Of a DNA stretch of 64,000 nucleotides, positions 16,834 to 26,263 are shown piece by piece. Position numbers and translations under genes: made by a program. Under the pieces are notes generated by a model. The model ran no database searches. It saw only the letters and a list, made by a program, of their open reading frames with translations, and had not been told where the DNA came from. The DNA comes from CAWBBA01 sp963729795 (lineage in GTDB: Bacteria; Desulfobacterota; Desulfomonilia; Desulfomonilales; Desulfomonilaceae), in assembly GCA_963729795.1 (NCBI GenBank), contig CAVSPC010000019.1, positions 24,153 to 88,152 on the forward strand. The letters run 5' to 3'. Within the stretch, counting starts at the first letter, position 1, and every line of letters starts with the position of its first letter.

Positions 16834-19242
16834 CTAGATCTCCCGCGTGATTCTGAATTGTTCAACCATCTCACCAAGTTCTTCAGCAACTCTGGCTAGT
16901 TCTATCGTAGTTTCCGAAGCTGCCGCGGCGCCTCTTGCGTTCGCGGTCGCAACGTCGGACATTTCAGTCATGATCTGCCGAAGGACTGCAGCACGCTCGG
17001 TCTGAAGGCCGGTGAGCTTGGAGATGTTGTCTGCACGTGCTGTAACACCAGTCATTTCCTGCGCAACAACATTGGACGTTTCCACCTCGGTTCCGGCCTT
17101 GTCAAGAATGTTCCGGCTGAGAGCTCGAATTTCTGCCATGACGTTTGCAGCCATCTCCCTGCGCTTGGCCTGCTCATCCGTGAGGCCGAGAATATCCTGG
17201 GCCAGAGTAGTCAGTCGTCCCATAGCATTCTGGACATTGGTCGCGTCGCCGGTCTGCTGCACAGTTCCTTGAGAAATACCGCCGATGAGTCCGTTGGTTT
17301 TGGCAACGGCTTCCTGGATCTGAGCTAGAGCTTCACGGCTGGTGGACGACAAACGCTCTCCTTCCTCAACTCTCTTGTTACTTTCTTTAATGAGATCCGC
17401 AATCTCATTGGTTGATTCGGCGGTTCTCTCTGCCAGTTTCCGGACTTCATCGGCAACAACTGCAAAGCCTTTACCGTGTTCGCCGGCTCGGGCAGCTTCG
17501 ATTGCGGCATTAAGGGCCAGGAGGTTGGTCTGCTCTGCGATTGACTGAATAACGACCATGATGTCGTTAATCTGTTCGGAGCTGTCTGCAATTCCTCGCA
17601 TACCTTGCACCACCTTCTCGACGGCAAGACCGCCTTCCCGGGCAAATCGGTCGGCAGCTTCAGATTGGCGTGCAGCTTCAGCAGCACTTTGGGCAACTTC
17701 GTCAATCGTTTTGGCCATACGGTTGACTGCTTCGGCGGTTTGTTGAGCCGCTGAGAACTGCTCTCCGGCCTTTCCGGCAACTTCTCGCGCGGTGGCGCCC
17801 ATTGCCTCTACGATGTTCTCACCCTCGCGTGATTGCTGGTCCTGGTCCCCGGCGCTTTTGGCAACACCTTCGATCTCAGACGTCATGGTCTGTAGGGACT
17901 GCGAAGTCGTGGTTGCGGTACTGAGGGTGTCCTGAGCGTTACTCGAGACCTCCTGGGCCGTTTCACCCATCGCTGCGACCCGATCGAGCACGTTACGGGC
18001 ACGCTCGGCCTGGGCTGTAGCATTGACCACGATGTTCTGAGCAGCGTCGGTCACGACAGTTGAAGACTGGCGCACCCTGCCGACACCTTCCAGGACCGTG
18101 GAGAACGCTCCCTGGAGACGTTCGAGAAGGCCATTGAACGTTTCCGACGTTGCCCCGATCTCATCCTTTGTCGTAACCGGCGATCGTAAGGTAAGGTCGA
18201 GATTCTCACCCACCTGCCCCATTACCTGGGCCATACGGGTAACAGGCCGAGAAATAGATCCAGCGACCAGGATGGCTAAAATGATGACGCCTATGAGCAC
18301 CAAAACGCCCATGACAGTGTTGTTCCTGATAATCGTAGGAAGGTAACCCAAAATTTCATCCCTCTGCACTCGCACGCCGATTACCCATCCCAACCCGGGA
18401 AAGTGTTCGAACCCCTTGGTATAGACCATACCTGCTAAGTCGTAGGTAGTGTTACCAGACTTATCCGGGGGCGAAAAGTAAGCGATATTAGTCTCTCTCT
18501 TCTTGATGGCTTCGGCCAATGTGGGCAACTTGATTTGGGAAACTGTCTTCAGGTAAAGATCTCTTCTTGGATGCAGGATAGTCCGCATCTTGCTGTCCAC
18601 GCCCCAGACCACACCGGTCTTGTACCCCGTGATTTTCTTCATCATGGCCTCAACCGGCGCCCACTTCAGATATGCCAGAACAACGCCCTGAACGTTTTCG
18701 CCCACCTTCACCGGTGCTGCGATACCGACGGTATAGCCATCGGAAGCTGGGTCGATCTGTTTCACAAGGGGCAACTGTTGGAAATCAACGAGTTTGAGCT
18801 TTCCGCCCTTGGCCCCTAAGAAGCCTTCATTTTTCGAAAAGTCCATCCCCACCAGCGCGGGCGCGCTCGAAGCGATGCAGTTCCCTTTCGAGTCAAGCAG
18901 AAAAATGGCCTCGTACGATCCGTAGCGTTTGACCGTCTCTCGCAGCATCTGAGAAGCATCCTCACGGACTTCGGCCACGTCAATGGCTTCTTTGATCGAC
19001 CGTAAGTCAGCCCAAACCACGACGTCATTGACTCGGTCATTCATCCAGACGTTAATAGACTGAGCGGCAGATCCTGCAATCGTTGTCAACTGGCGGTACG
19101 CCGCATTCTGAGCTTCACGGGTGATGGTCCATATACCGATCGCCGCAGAGGCGACCATTGGGACGATAGTTATCAAGAGGAACCAGAACAGAAGTTTGGT
19201 CCTAATACTTCTGCCCAGACGTAGTTTACTGAAAATGCTCAT
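16834..19242 (-). CDS. Methyl-accepting chemotaxis protein
   Basis: 802 residues from the ATG at 19242, directly behind AGGAGGAAGG. TM1 is near residue 20 (LLFWFLLITIVPMVASAA). A periplasmic double-Cache-like sensor of ~270 residues follows, then TM2 (VMGVLVLIGVIILAILVAGS), a HAMP domain and a long coiled-coil signalling domain. The conserved hairpin tip reads EQTNLLALNAAIEAARAGEHG followed by KGFAVVADEVRKLAERT. It should bind a small ligand outside and control CheA through CheW. It is transcribed with cheW upstream. Methylation control is puzzling because no cheR is in the window and both CheB domains are degenerate. Confidence 0.92.
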   Translation of the reverse strand: MSIFSKLRLGRSIRTKLLFWFLLITIVPMVASAAIGIWTITREAQNAAYRQLTTIAGSAAQSINVWMNDRVNDVVVWADLRSIKEAIDVAEVREDASQMLRETVKRYGSYEAIFLLDSKGNCIASSAPALVGMDFSKNEGFLGAKGGKLKLVDFQQLPLVKQIDPASDGYTVGIAAPVKVGENVQGVVLAYLKWAPVEAMMKKITGYKTGVVWGVDSKMRTILHPRRDLYLKTVSQIKLPTLAEAIKKRETNIAYFSPPDKSGNTTYDLAGMVYTKGFEHFPGLGWVIGVRVQRDEILGYLPTIIRNNTVMGVLVLIGVIILAILVAGSISRPVTRMAQVMGQVGENLDLTLRSPVTTKDEIGATSETFNGLLERLQGAFSTVLEGVGRVRQSSTVVTDAAQNIVVNATAQAERARNVLDRVAAMGETAQEVSSNAQDTLSTATTTSQSLQTMTSEIEGVAKSAGDQDQQSREGENIVEAMGATAREVAGKAGEQFSAAQQTAEAVNRMAKTIDEVAQSAAEAARQSEAADRFAREGGLAVEKVVQGMRGIADSSEQINDIMVVIQSIAEQTNLLALNAAIEAARAGEHGKGFAVVADEVRKLAERTAESTNEIADLIKESNKRVEEGERLSSTSREALAQIQEAVAKTNGLIGGISQGTVQQTGDATNVQNAMGRLTTLAQDILGLTDEQAKRREMAANVMAEIRALSRNILDKAGTEVETSNVVAQEMTGVTARADNISKLTGLQTERAAVLRQIMTEMSDVATANARGAAAASETTIELARVAEELGEMVEQFRITREI

Positions 19243-19326
19243 GGCCCTTCCTCCTGGGATTCTTGCCGTCAAAAACGTTTGAAACTCTTATCCTTGTCCG
19301 CCCTGATTCCCGCACCGCTGTGAAGC

Positions 19327-19863
19327 CTATGCTTCCGCCGCCGCAGGGATCATTCTGGCCACAGTGTCCAGAGCGGTCTTTTCCTCTAATGAAAGGATCT
19401 TTTTGAAATCCAGAACAATGAGAATACCCTCATCGAGATGGACCACTCCGCTGATGTACGCGCTTTGCACCCCGGCGACAATAATATCCGGAGGCGGTGA
19501 GATCCTAGAGGCTGGAACAGTTATAACCTTCGCCACTGAATCCACTATGAAGCCGGTCACATTGCCTTCTATCTCTACCACCAAAATTCGAGTTCCGGCT
19601 TTTGCTCCGTCAGGTTGAGGCTGGCTCCGTAGCCGAAGCCTCTTTCTGAGGTCCAGGACCGGGATTATATTCCCCCGAAGGTTGATGACGCCCTCCACAA
19701 AATCCGGCGTATTCGGGATTTCGGTAATGTTGGACATCATGATGATTTCCTGAACGACAAGGATTTGCACGCCAAATCTCTCCGGCCCGATGGTGAAGCT
19801 GATCATTTGAACCGATTCTTCCACCTCCGGGATCCTTCTTCTTGCTTGTTCTCTACCGTTCAT
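19327..19863 (-). CDS. cheW: CheW coupling protein
   Basis: 178 residues forming a single CheW domain (ISFTIGPERFGVQILVVQEI, then INLRGNIIPVLDLRKRL), with short N- and C-terminal extensions. The start has GGAG at good distance. It links the MCP encoded 84 bp downstream to CheA in the array. Confidence 0.9.
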   Translation of the reverse strand: MNGREQARRRIPEVEESVQMISFTIGPERFGVQILVVQEIIMMSNITEIPNTPDFVEGVINLRGNIIPVLDLRKRLRLRSQPQPDGAKAGTRILVVEIEGNVTGFIVDSVAKVITVPASRISPPPDIIVAGVQSAYISGVVHLDEGILIVLDFKKILSLEEKTALDTVARMIPAAAEA

Positions 19864-19907
19864 TATGATGTCTCCTTGCCAGGCGTCGCGTGCATGTCTA
19901 ACACAGC

Positions 19908-21869
19908 CTACTTGATTAACTTTTGGAACTTTTCCACCAAGCCATCAGCCGAAGACTTGTGGTCCACTATGCCTTCCCGCAGAGCTTCTTCAGCCATCCT
20001 GGGATCCACACTCGAAACCGGATCTTGAACCATCGTGGTTCCGCGGGCATGTTTCACGGCTCTCAATCCCTCAATGCCACGATAAGGCCCGCCTGACAGA
20101 AGCACCGCCAGGAGATTCTCGCCCATGATCTTCGACGCTGAGACGAGGAAGTTGTCGAGCGCATCAGAGCGAGGGGAATCCGAAGGAATTGTCAGGACGG
20201 GCCTGCCGGATTCGTTGATTAAACTTAGCGGAACAGTAGCCGGATGAATGTAACAAACGCCGTCAACCAGGGGCAAGCCGGATTCGATTGGCCTCACCTC
20301 AAGTTTGCTCCGTCTCGCCAGATAATCGACAAAAGCGCCAATGGCTTCCTGTTGCATGTCGTGCATGACAACAATACCTGTCGGCAACTCGTTCGGAATA
20401 AGCGGGATGATCCGGATTAGGTCTGTACAGCCGCCGGTGGATGAGCCAAATACCGACAGAAACTTGCTTGGAGCGGATTTGTCAGGAACTCCCTGGGGCG
20501 AATTGACAGGGGAAGGTATCTTTATCCGCCGAATTCGATTGAATTTGATGTCACAAGCTTCCTTGACACGGGTGACCAGATCGTCTGCTCGCCCATCGAC
20601 GCGCCAGTTGTTCTGAGGTTTCCGGAGAAAGTCCACCCCGCCAAGGCATAAGAGATCAAATGGGTTTGCTCCGACCCCACCGACAAATCCGCTGAATATT
20701 ACCACGGGACAGGGGCTTCTGATCATTATATGCATTAGAGTGGTGCTGCCCTTCATCACGGGCATGTCCCAGTCCAGGAGGATAAGGTCGGGCTTCAGCT
20801 CGTCGATTTTCTCCAAGGCCTCCTGGCCGTTAGTAGCATATCCTGCGACCATTAGACCGGGATCCGATTGAAGCACTTCCTGAACGATCTTCCGTATGAA
20901 ACGGGAGTCGTCAACTATCATAATTCTCTTTGCAGATGCGGGTTGCGCACGGACCATGGGGTCTCGGGAAGACACTAGATTCAGGACCTTGCCATTTCCG
21001 GGCGCCTCAAATTGAAGGGCTTCGCCCATTGGCGGAGGAACCGGCTCCAACGCATGACGAATCTCGTCTCGCTGACGAATCCCCTCCATCAACAGACTTT
21101 GCCAATCTATAAATACGGTCTGCTTGGGTACAGCGAAAACAACCTGTGAGAGGAATTCACCGGACTCCCATCCCAGGATCTCGTAAAATGCTTCAACCCC
21201 GGTGATCGAACCGCATTCTGCATGCACGATTCCTCCGTCGTGAACATAGATAGAGCCTCGGTTTCCGTCGCTGTAAATCCTAAGCAGCGTGCTGTCTTTC
21301 CGATAGCAGAGCATCTGAATTACATCTTCCAGCCTAATTCCAACCACCCGGCCCTTGAACCCCTGCTCGGGCCGGAGCATATTGAAGAGTAATTCCGCCA
21401 TCTTTTCGTGAGAGAAGGGCTTGCTTATGAAATTTGCGCAACCCATGGCAAGCGCGGTGACTTCGTCACCTGTCAACTCTTTCTCTGCGACCATCACCAC
21501 CGGGACGGGGAGTTCCATCCGGCGGGACTCACGTAGTAATTCCAAGCCATCAAGCTTTCCTGGACGATGATGATCCAAAACCACCAGGTCGGCAGGCTCG
21601 CGGCGCAGCATGTCGATAGCAGCGGTTACGGATCTTGCGGACAAAACAATGTATCGGGGCCCCAACTCCGCAAAATAGGCTTCGACAAATCCATGGAGGA
21701 CCTCTTCATCTTCCACGACAAGGATCCTACTTTCCGACAACGGCGGCTCCTTTAGACCTTTGTTCCTCTTACGACTCAAAACCGCGTGGTTTTGGATGGC
21801 CGTTTCACTTGGTGGCAGATCGGGCGCCAGGGGCTTTGATTCGACTGCCATATTCGATCCGAATATCAT
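19908..21869 (-). CDS. Receiver-DUF4388-receiver-CheB fusion protein
   Basis: 653 residues. A receiver domain (ILVVEDEEVL; LVVLDHHRPG) is followed by a DUF4388/PatA-like middle domain (~180-275), a second complete receiver (IMIVDDSRFIRK; LILLDWDMPVMKG) and a CheB methylesterase-like domain. In the CheB part the Ser motif is present (FGSSTGG) and so is the His (VVMHDM), but the segment that should hold the catalytic Asp (GMGxDG) reads SGGPYRG. It is thus inactive or altered in the opposite way to the operon's other CheB. It starts the core che operon after the small DUF4388 gene. Confidence 0.75.
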   Translation of the reverse strand: MIFGSNMAVESKPLAPDLPPSETAIQNHAVLSRKRNKGLKEPPLSESRILVVEDEEVLHGFVEAYFAELGPRYIVLSARSVTAAIDMLRREPADLVVLDHHRPGKLDGLELLRESRRMELPVPVVMVAEKELTGDEVTALAMGCANFISKPFSHEKMAELLFNMLRPEQGFKGRVVGIRLEDVIQMLCYRKDSTLLRIYSDGNRGSIYVHDGGIVHAECGSITGVEAFYEILGWESGEFLSQVVFAVPKQTVFIDWQSLLMEGIRQRDEIRHALEPVPPPMGEALQFEAPGNGKVLNLVSSRDPMVRAQPASAKRIMIVDDSRFIRKIVQEVLQSDPGLMVAGYATNGQEALEKIDELKPDLILLDWDMPVMKGSTTLMHIMIRSPCPVVIFSGFVGGVGANPFDLLCLGGVDFLRKPQNNWRVDGRADDLVTRVKEACDIKFNRIRRIKIPSPVNSPQGVPDKSAPSKFLSVFGSSTGGCTDLIRIIPLIPNELPTGIVVMHDMQQEAIGAFVDYLARRSKLEVRPIESGLPLVDGVCYIHPATVPLSLINESGRPVLTIPSDSPRSDALDNFLVSASKIMGENLLAVLLSGGPYRGIEGLRAVKHARGTTMVQDPVSSVDPRMAEEALREGIVDHKSSADGLVEKFQKLIK

Positions 21870-21891
21870 GATTACCCGGCTAATCAGTGTG

Positions 21892-22179
21892 CTAGGTTCG
21901 GCCTTTCATCAGGTCAAGAAAGACGTTGGTGGATATTCGAACGTTTTTTTCAGGCGGATCAGGTTCGTTAACATCGGTGTGGGATGCATTCTTCCATGAG
22001 AGAATCTCGAAGAACGCTTCGTCGCCCTGGCGATCATCTGTCTCAACGCGGTAGATTTCTCCCTCTTTGATGAATATGAATCCACGCAGGCGGCCTTTTT
22101 TCACGTCGATTTTCCTGGACTCTCCGCTGGAAACTATCAACCTGACGGTTGTAAAGAGGTCGTATCCTGAAAAGTCCAT
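21892..22179 (-). CDS. Small DUF4388-like protein
   Basis: 95 residues. The pattern RKIDVKKGRLRGFIFIKEGEIYRV, then GDEAFFEILSW, matches the middle domain of the adjacent RR-CheB fusion (SIYVHDGGIVHAE, GVEAFYEILGWESG), so the two share the DUF4388 fold. The frame is open upstream of the ATG for ~40 codons but has no better start. It is the first gene of the chemosensory operon, 22 bp before the fusion gene. The function is unknown; PatA-like domains act in regulatory complexes. Confidence 0.6.
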   Translation of the reverse strand: MDFSGYDLFTTVRLIVSSGESRKIDVKKGRLRGFIFIKEGEIYRVETDDRQGDEAFFEILSWKNASHTDVNEPDPPEKNVRISTNVFLDLMKGRT

Positions 22180-22736
22180 GACCTCCGCGAGATCCTCGGG
22201 GTGTTTGCTCTCTGAAACGTCCTCCGAGTTTACATTCGTGCGATAGGTATCCGTGACTTCACCTCGCCGCTGTTTACGCCCTTCTCAGAAACCTTACCCC
22301 TGCGCAGGCACATTACTCGCCGGCAGCATCAAGAAGCGAATCTCCTCGATACAGCCCGCCCTTTGCCGTCAAACAACTGTTGCACCGGCGGCGAATTAAG
22401 TGCCAATGCACTTGCGGCAAATCAGTTCTGGTCTCAGTTAAGGTTTCTAGTCTTTCGTTTTTGACTATATCACACGCAACTCCTCGTAATCAAGAACAAT
22501 TGACTAAGGTCGATAACCATTCGGTTAAGTGAAGAGAAACGGATTCACCATACACTGACATTGCCGCGGCTTGAGTGCTTGTAGCAACAAGTCGCCGGAG
22601 TGAAAATGTGAACTGAGGGCAGGTGGAAATTGATTTGGGCAATCGCCGTAGCTCATCGGAAATGTTCAAAACTTTGAGCAGCGCTCACCTTTGCACTTTT
22701 CAGGAGGGAGTCGAGGATTAACACTGGAGTAAATCG
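22180..22736. other. Intergenic region upstream of the chemosensory operon
   Basis: Between the DUF4388 gene and the GT-C membrane protein, both on the minus strand. No convincing reading frame, repeat or terminator was seen. The promoter of the che operon should lie here, but no clear -35/-10 pair was identified. Confidence 0.4.
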
Positions 22737-24626
22737 CTACTTGCGGAGAATCGGGCCACCGGTCGGGTGATTCCTGAGCGGCGACGTGCCCTTTAAGAAT
22801 CGACGCGCACCTAAACTGAGCCCTACAAGATTAGAACTAGAAGATAAGCCGGCCTTCCATCTCTTTTCGACGAAGCGCCCCCAAGCAGGCTTTCTATACG
22901 CCCACGGTATTACTCTTGCATGATTCGAATGAATTGAATCGCAGCCTCTCCACGAGATGCCGGCAGCGGCCATCTTCGCGTTCGCTGTCACTTTGTTCAG
23001 CCATGCCAAACGTGTGCCATGGCGTCTCAACAGTACCAGGCTGTCATGAGGAGCCGGTTTATCGAAGCTCACCCCTCGGCTCACGAACCCCTTGGGAAGA
23101 ACAAAAGCCGGTTGGCAACCGGCATTTAATGTGTCTTTCTCAGAAGGATAAACGTACCAGGCACGCAGTGAGCGATCACCGTAAAGCATTCTGACCATGT
23201 CCCTTAGGCCGGCCCAACCGCGTACAACCACCGCCCGTTCGTGATACGACTCTAAGTCAAAAAATACAAAGTTTGTCTTTGGTTTGACCCCCGGTACCCG
23301 GCTGATGAGGCTCCTCAACAGATCATTCCTGTCATGGGCGGCTTCTTTCCAGTCCACACTGAGACCCGCATGAAAAAGAACCATGAAACCAATACATGTA
23401 ACCGCGGCGGAATTAGCCAGCAGCTTGGCTTTTCTAGCCTGCCAACAGGTCACCAGAGTCCCCATGAGTATTGCGAGCCCATAGGATGCAGAGGAATAGA
23501 TACGGCCGGCCTCATGAAAATTGAACCAGGCGCTGCCTGAGTCTTTAATTATTCCCCATTTAGCCAGAACCGTATTGATCAGCGTTGGAGACTCGCTGCC
23601 GTATCCCGCGAGCTGATAAGGGAGCATTCCGAAAAACAGAATCCCGATACCGATTACGATCAAATAAAATAGATCGCTGCGATTTCCTCCAGTATTTGCC
23701 TCCGCAGCTTTCTCGGCACGTTCAGATCCCCGAACAGCCAAAAATACCAGCCCGGCCACGCTTAAGGTCACCGCCATAGCCAAAACCCAAATATCAAGTT
23801 TGCCTGGAAATGTATTGAAAGGAGCAGCAAGGTATAAGGGCAGAAGGGCCAAATAGCCCCACACCAGGGCTGGCGATGGGAGAATATCGGTTCGTTGGAC
23901 AACTCCGCCGTTCAAAAGGAAGAACCTTACTGCCAAAGCAGTCACGAACGCAACCATCACACCAACGGTTATTCGCGAAACAAAGCTTTTGTCCGATCGT
24001 TTTACATAGCGCCTATGGATCGGCCAAACGAGCAAAGGGACAATGAATACCAAAAATCCCTCGGCCTCATACGTGAGAAACGACAGGAGATAAAGGAGAA
24101 TCGGTGCGATCAATCCCGTCCATGATTGCGAGCGTTCTGTCCATCTCTGGAATGTCAAAACCGCGGCCCAAAAGAACAAGGCACTGAGCCTGGAATTATC
24201 TGTGAAGACGACGTAGGTCAGTGACGATACCATGGGAAGAAAGAATGCAAACAGTACCGACAACACGATCAGTAAACGGCGTTCGGGGAATGCTTTGGAA
24301 AGGCACGCGCCCATCAGCGCGCAAGATCCGGCCAGGAGCAGCAAAGAAAACAGATGAAAGGCAATGCTGTTGAAGCTAAAGATCTCGAACATGCCCATCC
24401 AATATACGCCTTCCAGCGGGCGCAGAAATTCCTTGGCATAACTCCAGATAGATCCGGGAAACTGGTGCCAGTAAGACCAACTTAGTATCGTCCAGTCGTC
24501 TCCTTCGAACCCTATGTCCCCGGTCAAGGCAGTGAGGGTGACGGAGTAAATGACGAGGCATGCGGTAAGAAGCAGCAACAGTCGAATATTTGAAGTGGCT
24601 GAATCGTCAAATCCCGGGTTTCTCAA
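22737..24626 (-). CDS. Multi-pass membrane glycosyltransferase-like protein (GT-C type)
   Basis: 629 residues with about ten hydrophobic helices, starting LLLLLTACLVIYSVTLTAL. After TM1 comes GFEGDDWTIL, an acidic loop motif typical of lipid-linked-sugar GT-C enzymes, and a helix pair around residues 80-150. A periplasmic C-terminal domain of ~200 residues ends in basic residues. It likely transfers a sugar outside the membrane in surface-polysaccharide or protein glycosylation. It is divergent from the Wzt-like ATPase gene. The exact family is unknown. Confidence 0.6.
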   Translation of the reverse strand: MRNPGFDDSATSNIRLLLLLTACLVIYSVTLTALTGDIGFEGDDWTILSWSYWHQFPGSIWSYAKEFLRPLEGVYWMGMFEIFSFNSIAFHLFSLLLLAGSCALMGACLSKAFPERRLLIVLSVLFAFFLPMVSSLTYVVFTDNSRLSALFFWAAVLTFQRWTERSQSWTGLIAPILLYLLSFLTYEAEGFLVFIVPLLVWPIHRRYVKRSDKSFVSRITVGVMVAFVTALAVRFFLLNGGVVQRTDILPSPALVWGYLALLPLYLAAPFNTFPGKLDIWVLAMAVTLSVAGLVFLAVRGSERAEKAAEANTGGNRSDLFYLIVIGIGILFFGMLPYQLAGYGSESPTLINTVLAKWGIIKDSGSAWFNFHEAGRIYSSASYGLAILMGTLVTCWQARKAKLLANSAAVTCIGFMVLFHAGLSVDWKEAAHDRNDLLRSLISRVPGVKPKTNFVFFDLESYHERAVVVRGWAGLRDMVRMLYGDRSLRAWYVYPSEKDTLNAGCQPAFVLPKGFVSRGVSFDKPAPHDSLVLLRRHGTRLAWLNKVTANAKMAAAGISWRGCDSIHSNHARVIPWAYRKPAWGRFVEKRWKAGLSSSSNLVGLSLGARRFLKGTSPLRNHPTGGPILRK

Positions 24627-24997
24627 TTTGTGCTCCGCAAAATACCAAACTCTAAATATAGACAGACATGATCATTATCAAAGCCAGGATCGCAAGAAAA
24701 GAAATTATTTGCCCGGCACGTGAACATTCGCTTTCGCTCCAGAAAAGATAGTAATTGCGAGCGAAGCGGAGAATTCTTTTCCCTTAAACGACGCTTAGAT
24801 TGCTTCGTCGTTTCACTCTTCGCAATGACAAAGGACAGAAGACCCCCGCCTAAGAGAATGCTTGCCTTGGCACAGAGGCCGACGGGGACTTGACCGCCGG
24901 ATGTCGTTTTGATAGCGTCTCACAACAATAGTTGCACCGAAATGGCGCAATATCAAGCCGATGGTCCGGGGCTCCGTTAGTATTGCGAGATATTCTG
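24627..24997. other. Divergent intergenic region with a REP-like repeat
   Basis: Between two divergent surface-polysaccharide genes. It contains a hairpin-type repeat at about 24750-24832 (attgcgagcgaagcgga ... cttcgcaatgac) of the common 'attgcgag/caatgac' kind, also seen around 32767 and 32976. Promoters for both genes should lie here but were not resolved. Confidence 0.45.
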
Positions 24998-26227
24998 ATG
25001 TCCGGCGATACAGTCATCAAAATAGATGGTCTCTGGAAGCGCTATGGTTTGCCGATTCCTGACGTTTTTGGAAAAGTGCGAAGCTTTCTGGGAAATTCAA
25101 AGTCTGCCCCACGCAATGGCGATGCCCGTGACTGGGCGCTCAGGGATCTTAACCTTGAGGTCCGCCGGGGCGAAACCCTCGGCATTGTGGGGCGCAATGG
25201 CGCAGGAAAGAGCACGCTCCTTAAAGTGCTTGCCGGAGTCACAGCGCCTACTAAAGGCAGAGTGGAGATTCACGGTAGGATCTTCCCCATGATAGAGCTG
25301 AACGCAGGCTTGAACAAAGAGCTGACCGGCCGGGAAAATGTGCGCCTCCTGGGTGCTGTGATGGGCATGACTCGCCGAGAGATCGAATCTCGTCTGCCGG
25401 AAATAGAGGGTTATACCGATCTCGGAGAGTGGTTTGACAAGCCCGTGAGAATGTACTCCAGCGGAATGTTGAGCCGGCTGGGCTTCGGTGTTGCCGTGAA
25501 CGTTGAGAGCGATGTGATTCTTATTGATGAAACCTTTGCCGTGGGAGACCTAAAATTCCAGAACAAAAGCATGGCCAGGATTAAAGAAATGCGGGAGAGC
25601 GGGGTCACGGTATTGCTGGTGAGCCACGGCCTCGAAACCCTGCAATTTGTAGCACGACGCGGCCTATTTTTGGAAGAGGGCCGACTATTGGCCGAAGGTA
25701 CCGCCCTGGACGCGATCAATGCCTACGAGAAGGCTGTATTTCGTGCAGACCCAGGGCAATCGGAAATCCGTGCTAGAAGTCGAATTTCAACCCAAGAGGT
25801 TAATATTTACAACGCAAGGCTATATGATGCAGACGGTCGGACACTTAATGAGATTGTGGCTGACACACCGTTCGGGATAGAGGTCGATTTGCGCCTTAAC
25901 CAAATCCTGGAGCGACCCATGTTTTCCATGGGGATTCACAATGATGCCGGAGTGCTCTGCAAGTGGAACATTTCCTTGGAGGACGGCCTTTCGGTACCCG
26001 GTTTGCGCGATCGCTTTCTAGTTAGAGCATGGTATCCCGAAAATCACTTGATGAAAGGTCTTTATGAAGTCCATTTTGCCGCGAGGGATGGTGCTTCATT
26101 TGAGACGCTCGAACGTGTTGCGGGACTTCTGAAGTTTACCGTGAAAGGTCCTGCAGGCGCGAAAGGGATTGTTTCCGGGCCTTGCCTGTGGACCGTTTCG
26201 CCGCAGTCCTTAAACTGTAAATCTTGA
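24998..26227 (+). CDS. Wzt-like polysaccharide ABC transporter ATPase
   Basis: 409 residues from the ATG at 24998; the upstream in-frame ATG at 24932 adds unrelated residues. Walker A GRNGAGKSTLLK, a degenerate signature YSSGMLSRL and Walker B VILIDETFAVGD mark the polysaccharide-export ABC class. The C-terminal ~150 residues (from about ISTQEVNIYNARLYDADG) form a Wzt-type carbohydrate-binding beta-sandwich that recognises the finished, terminally modified chain. The partner permease Wzm is not in the window, so the ATPase is orphan here. The following GT-A gene is in the same direction after 36 bp. Confidence 0.85.
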   Translation: MSGDTVIKIDGLWKRYGLPIPDVFGKVRSFLGNSKSAPRNGDARDWALRDLNLEVRRGETLGIVGRNGAGKSTLLKVLAGVTAPTKGRVEIHGRIFPMIELNAGLNKELTGRENVRLLGAVMGMTRREIESRLPEIEGYTDLGEWFDKPVRMYSSGMLSRLGFGVAVNVESDVILIDETFAVGDLKFQNKSMARIKEMRESGVTVLLVSHGLETLQFVARRGLFLEEGRLLAEGTALDAINAYEKAVFRADPGQSEIRARSRISTQEVNIYNARLYDADGRTLNEIVADTPFGIEVDLRLNQILERPMFSMGIHNDAGVLCKWNISLEDGLSVPGLRDRFLVRAWYPENHLMKGLYEVHFAARDGASFETLERVAGLLKFTVKGPAGAKGIVSGPCLWTVSPQSLNCKS

Positions 26228-26263
26228 TGCAGCGTCCGCCGATCGGACAAACAGAGCATAATT

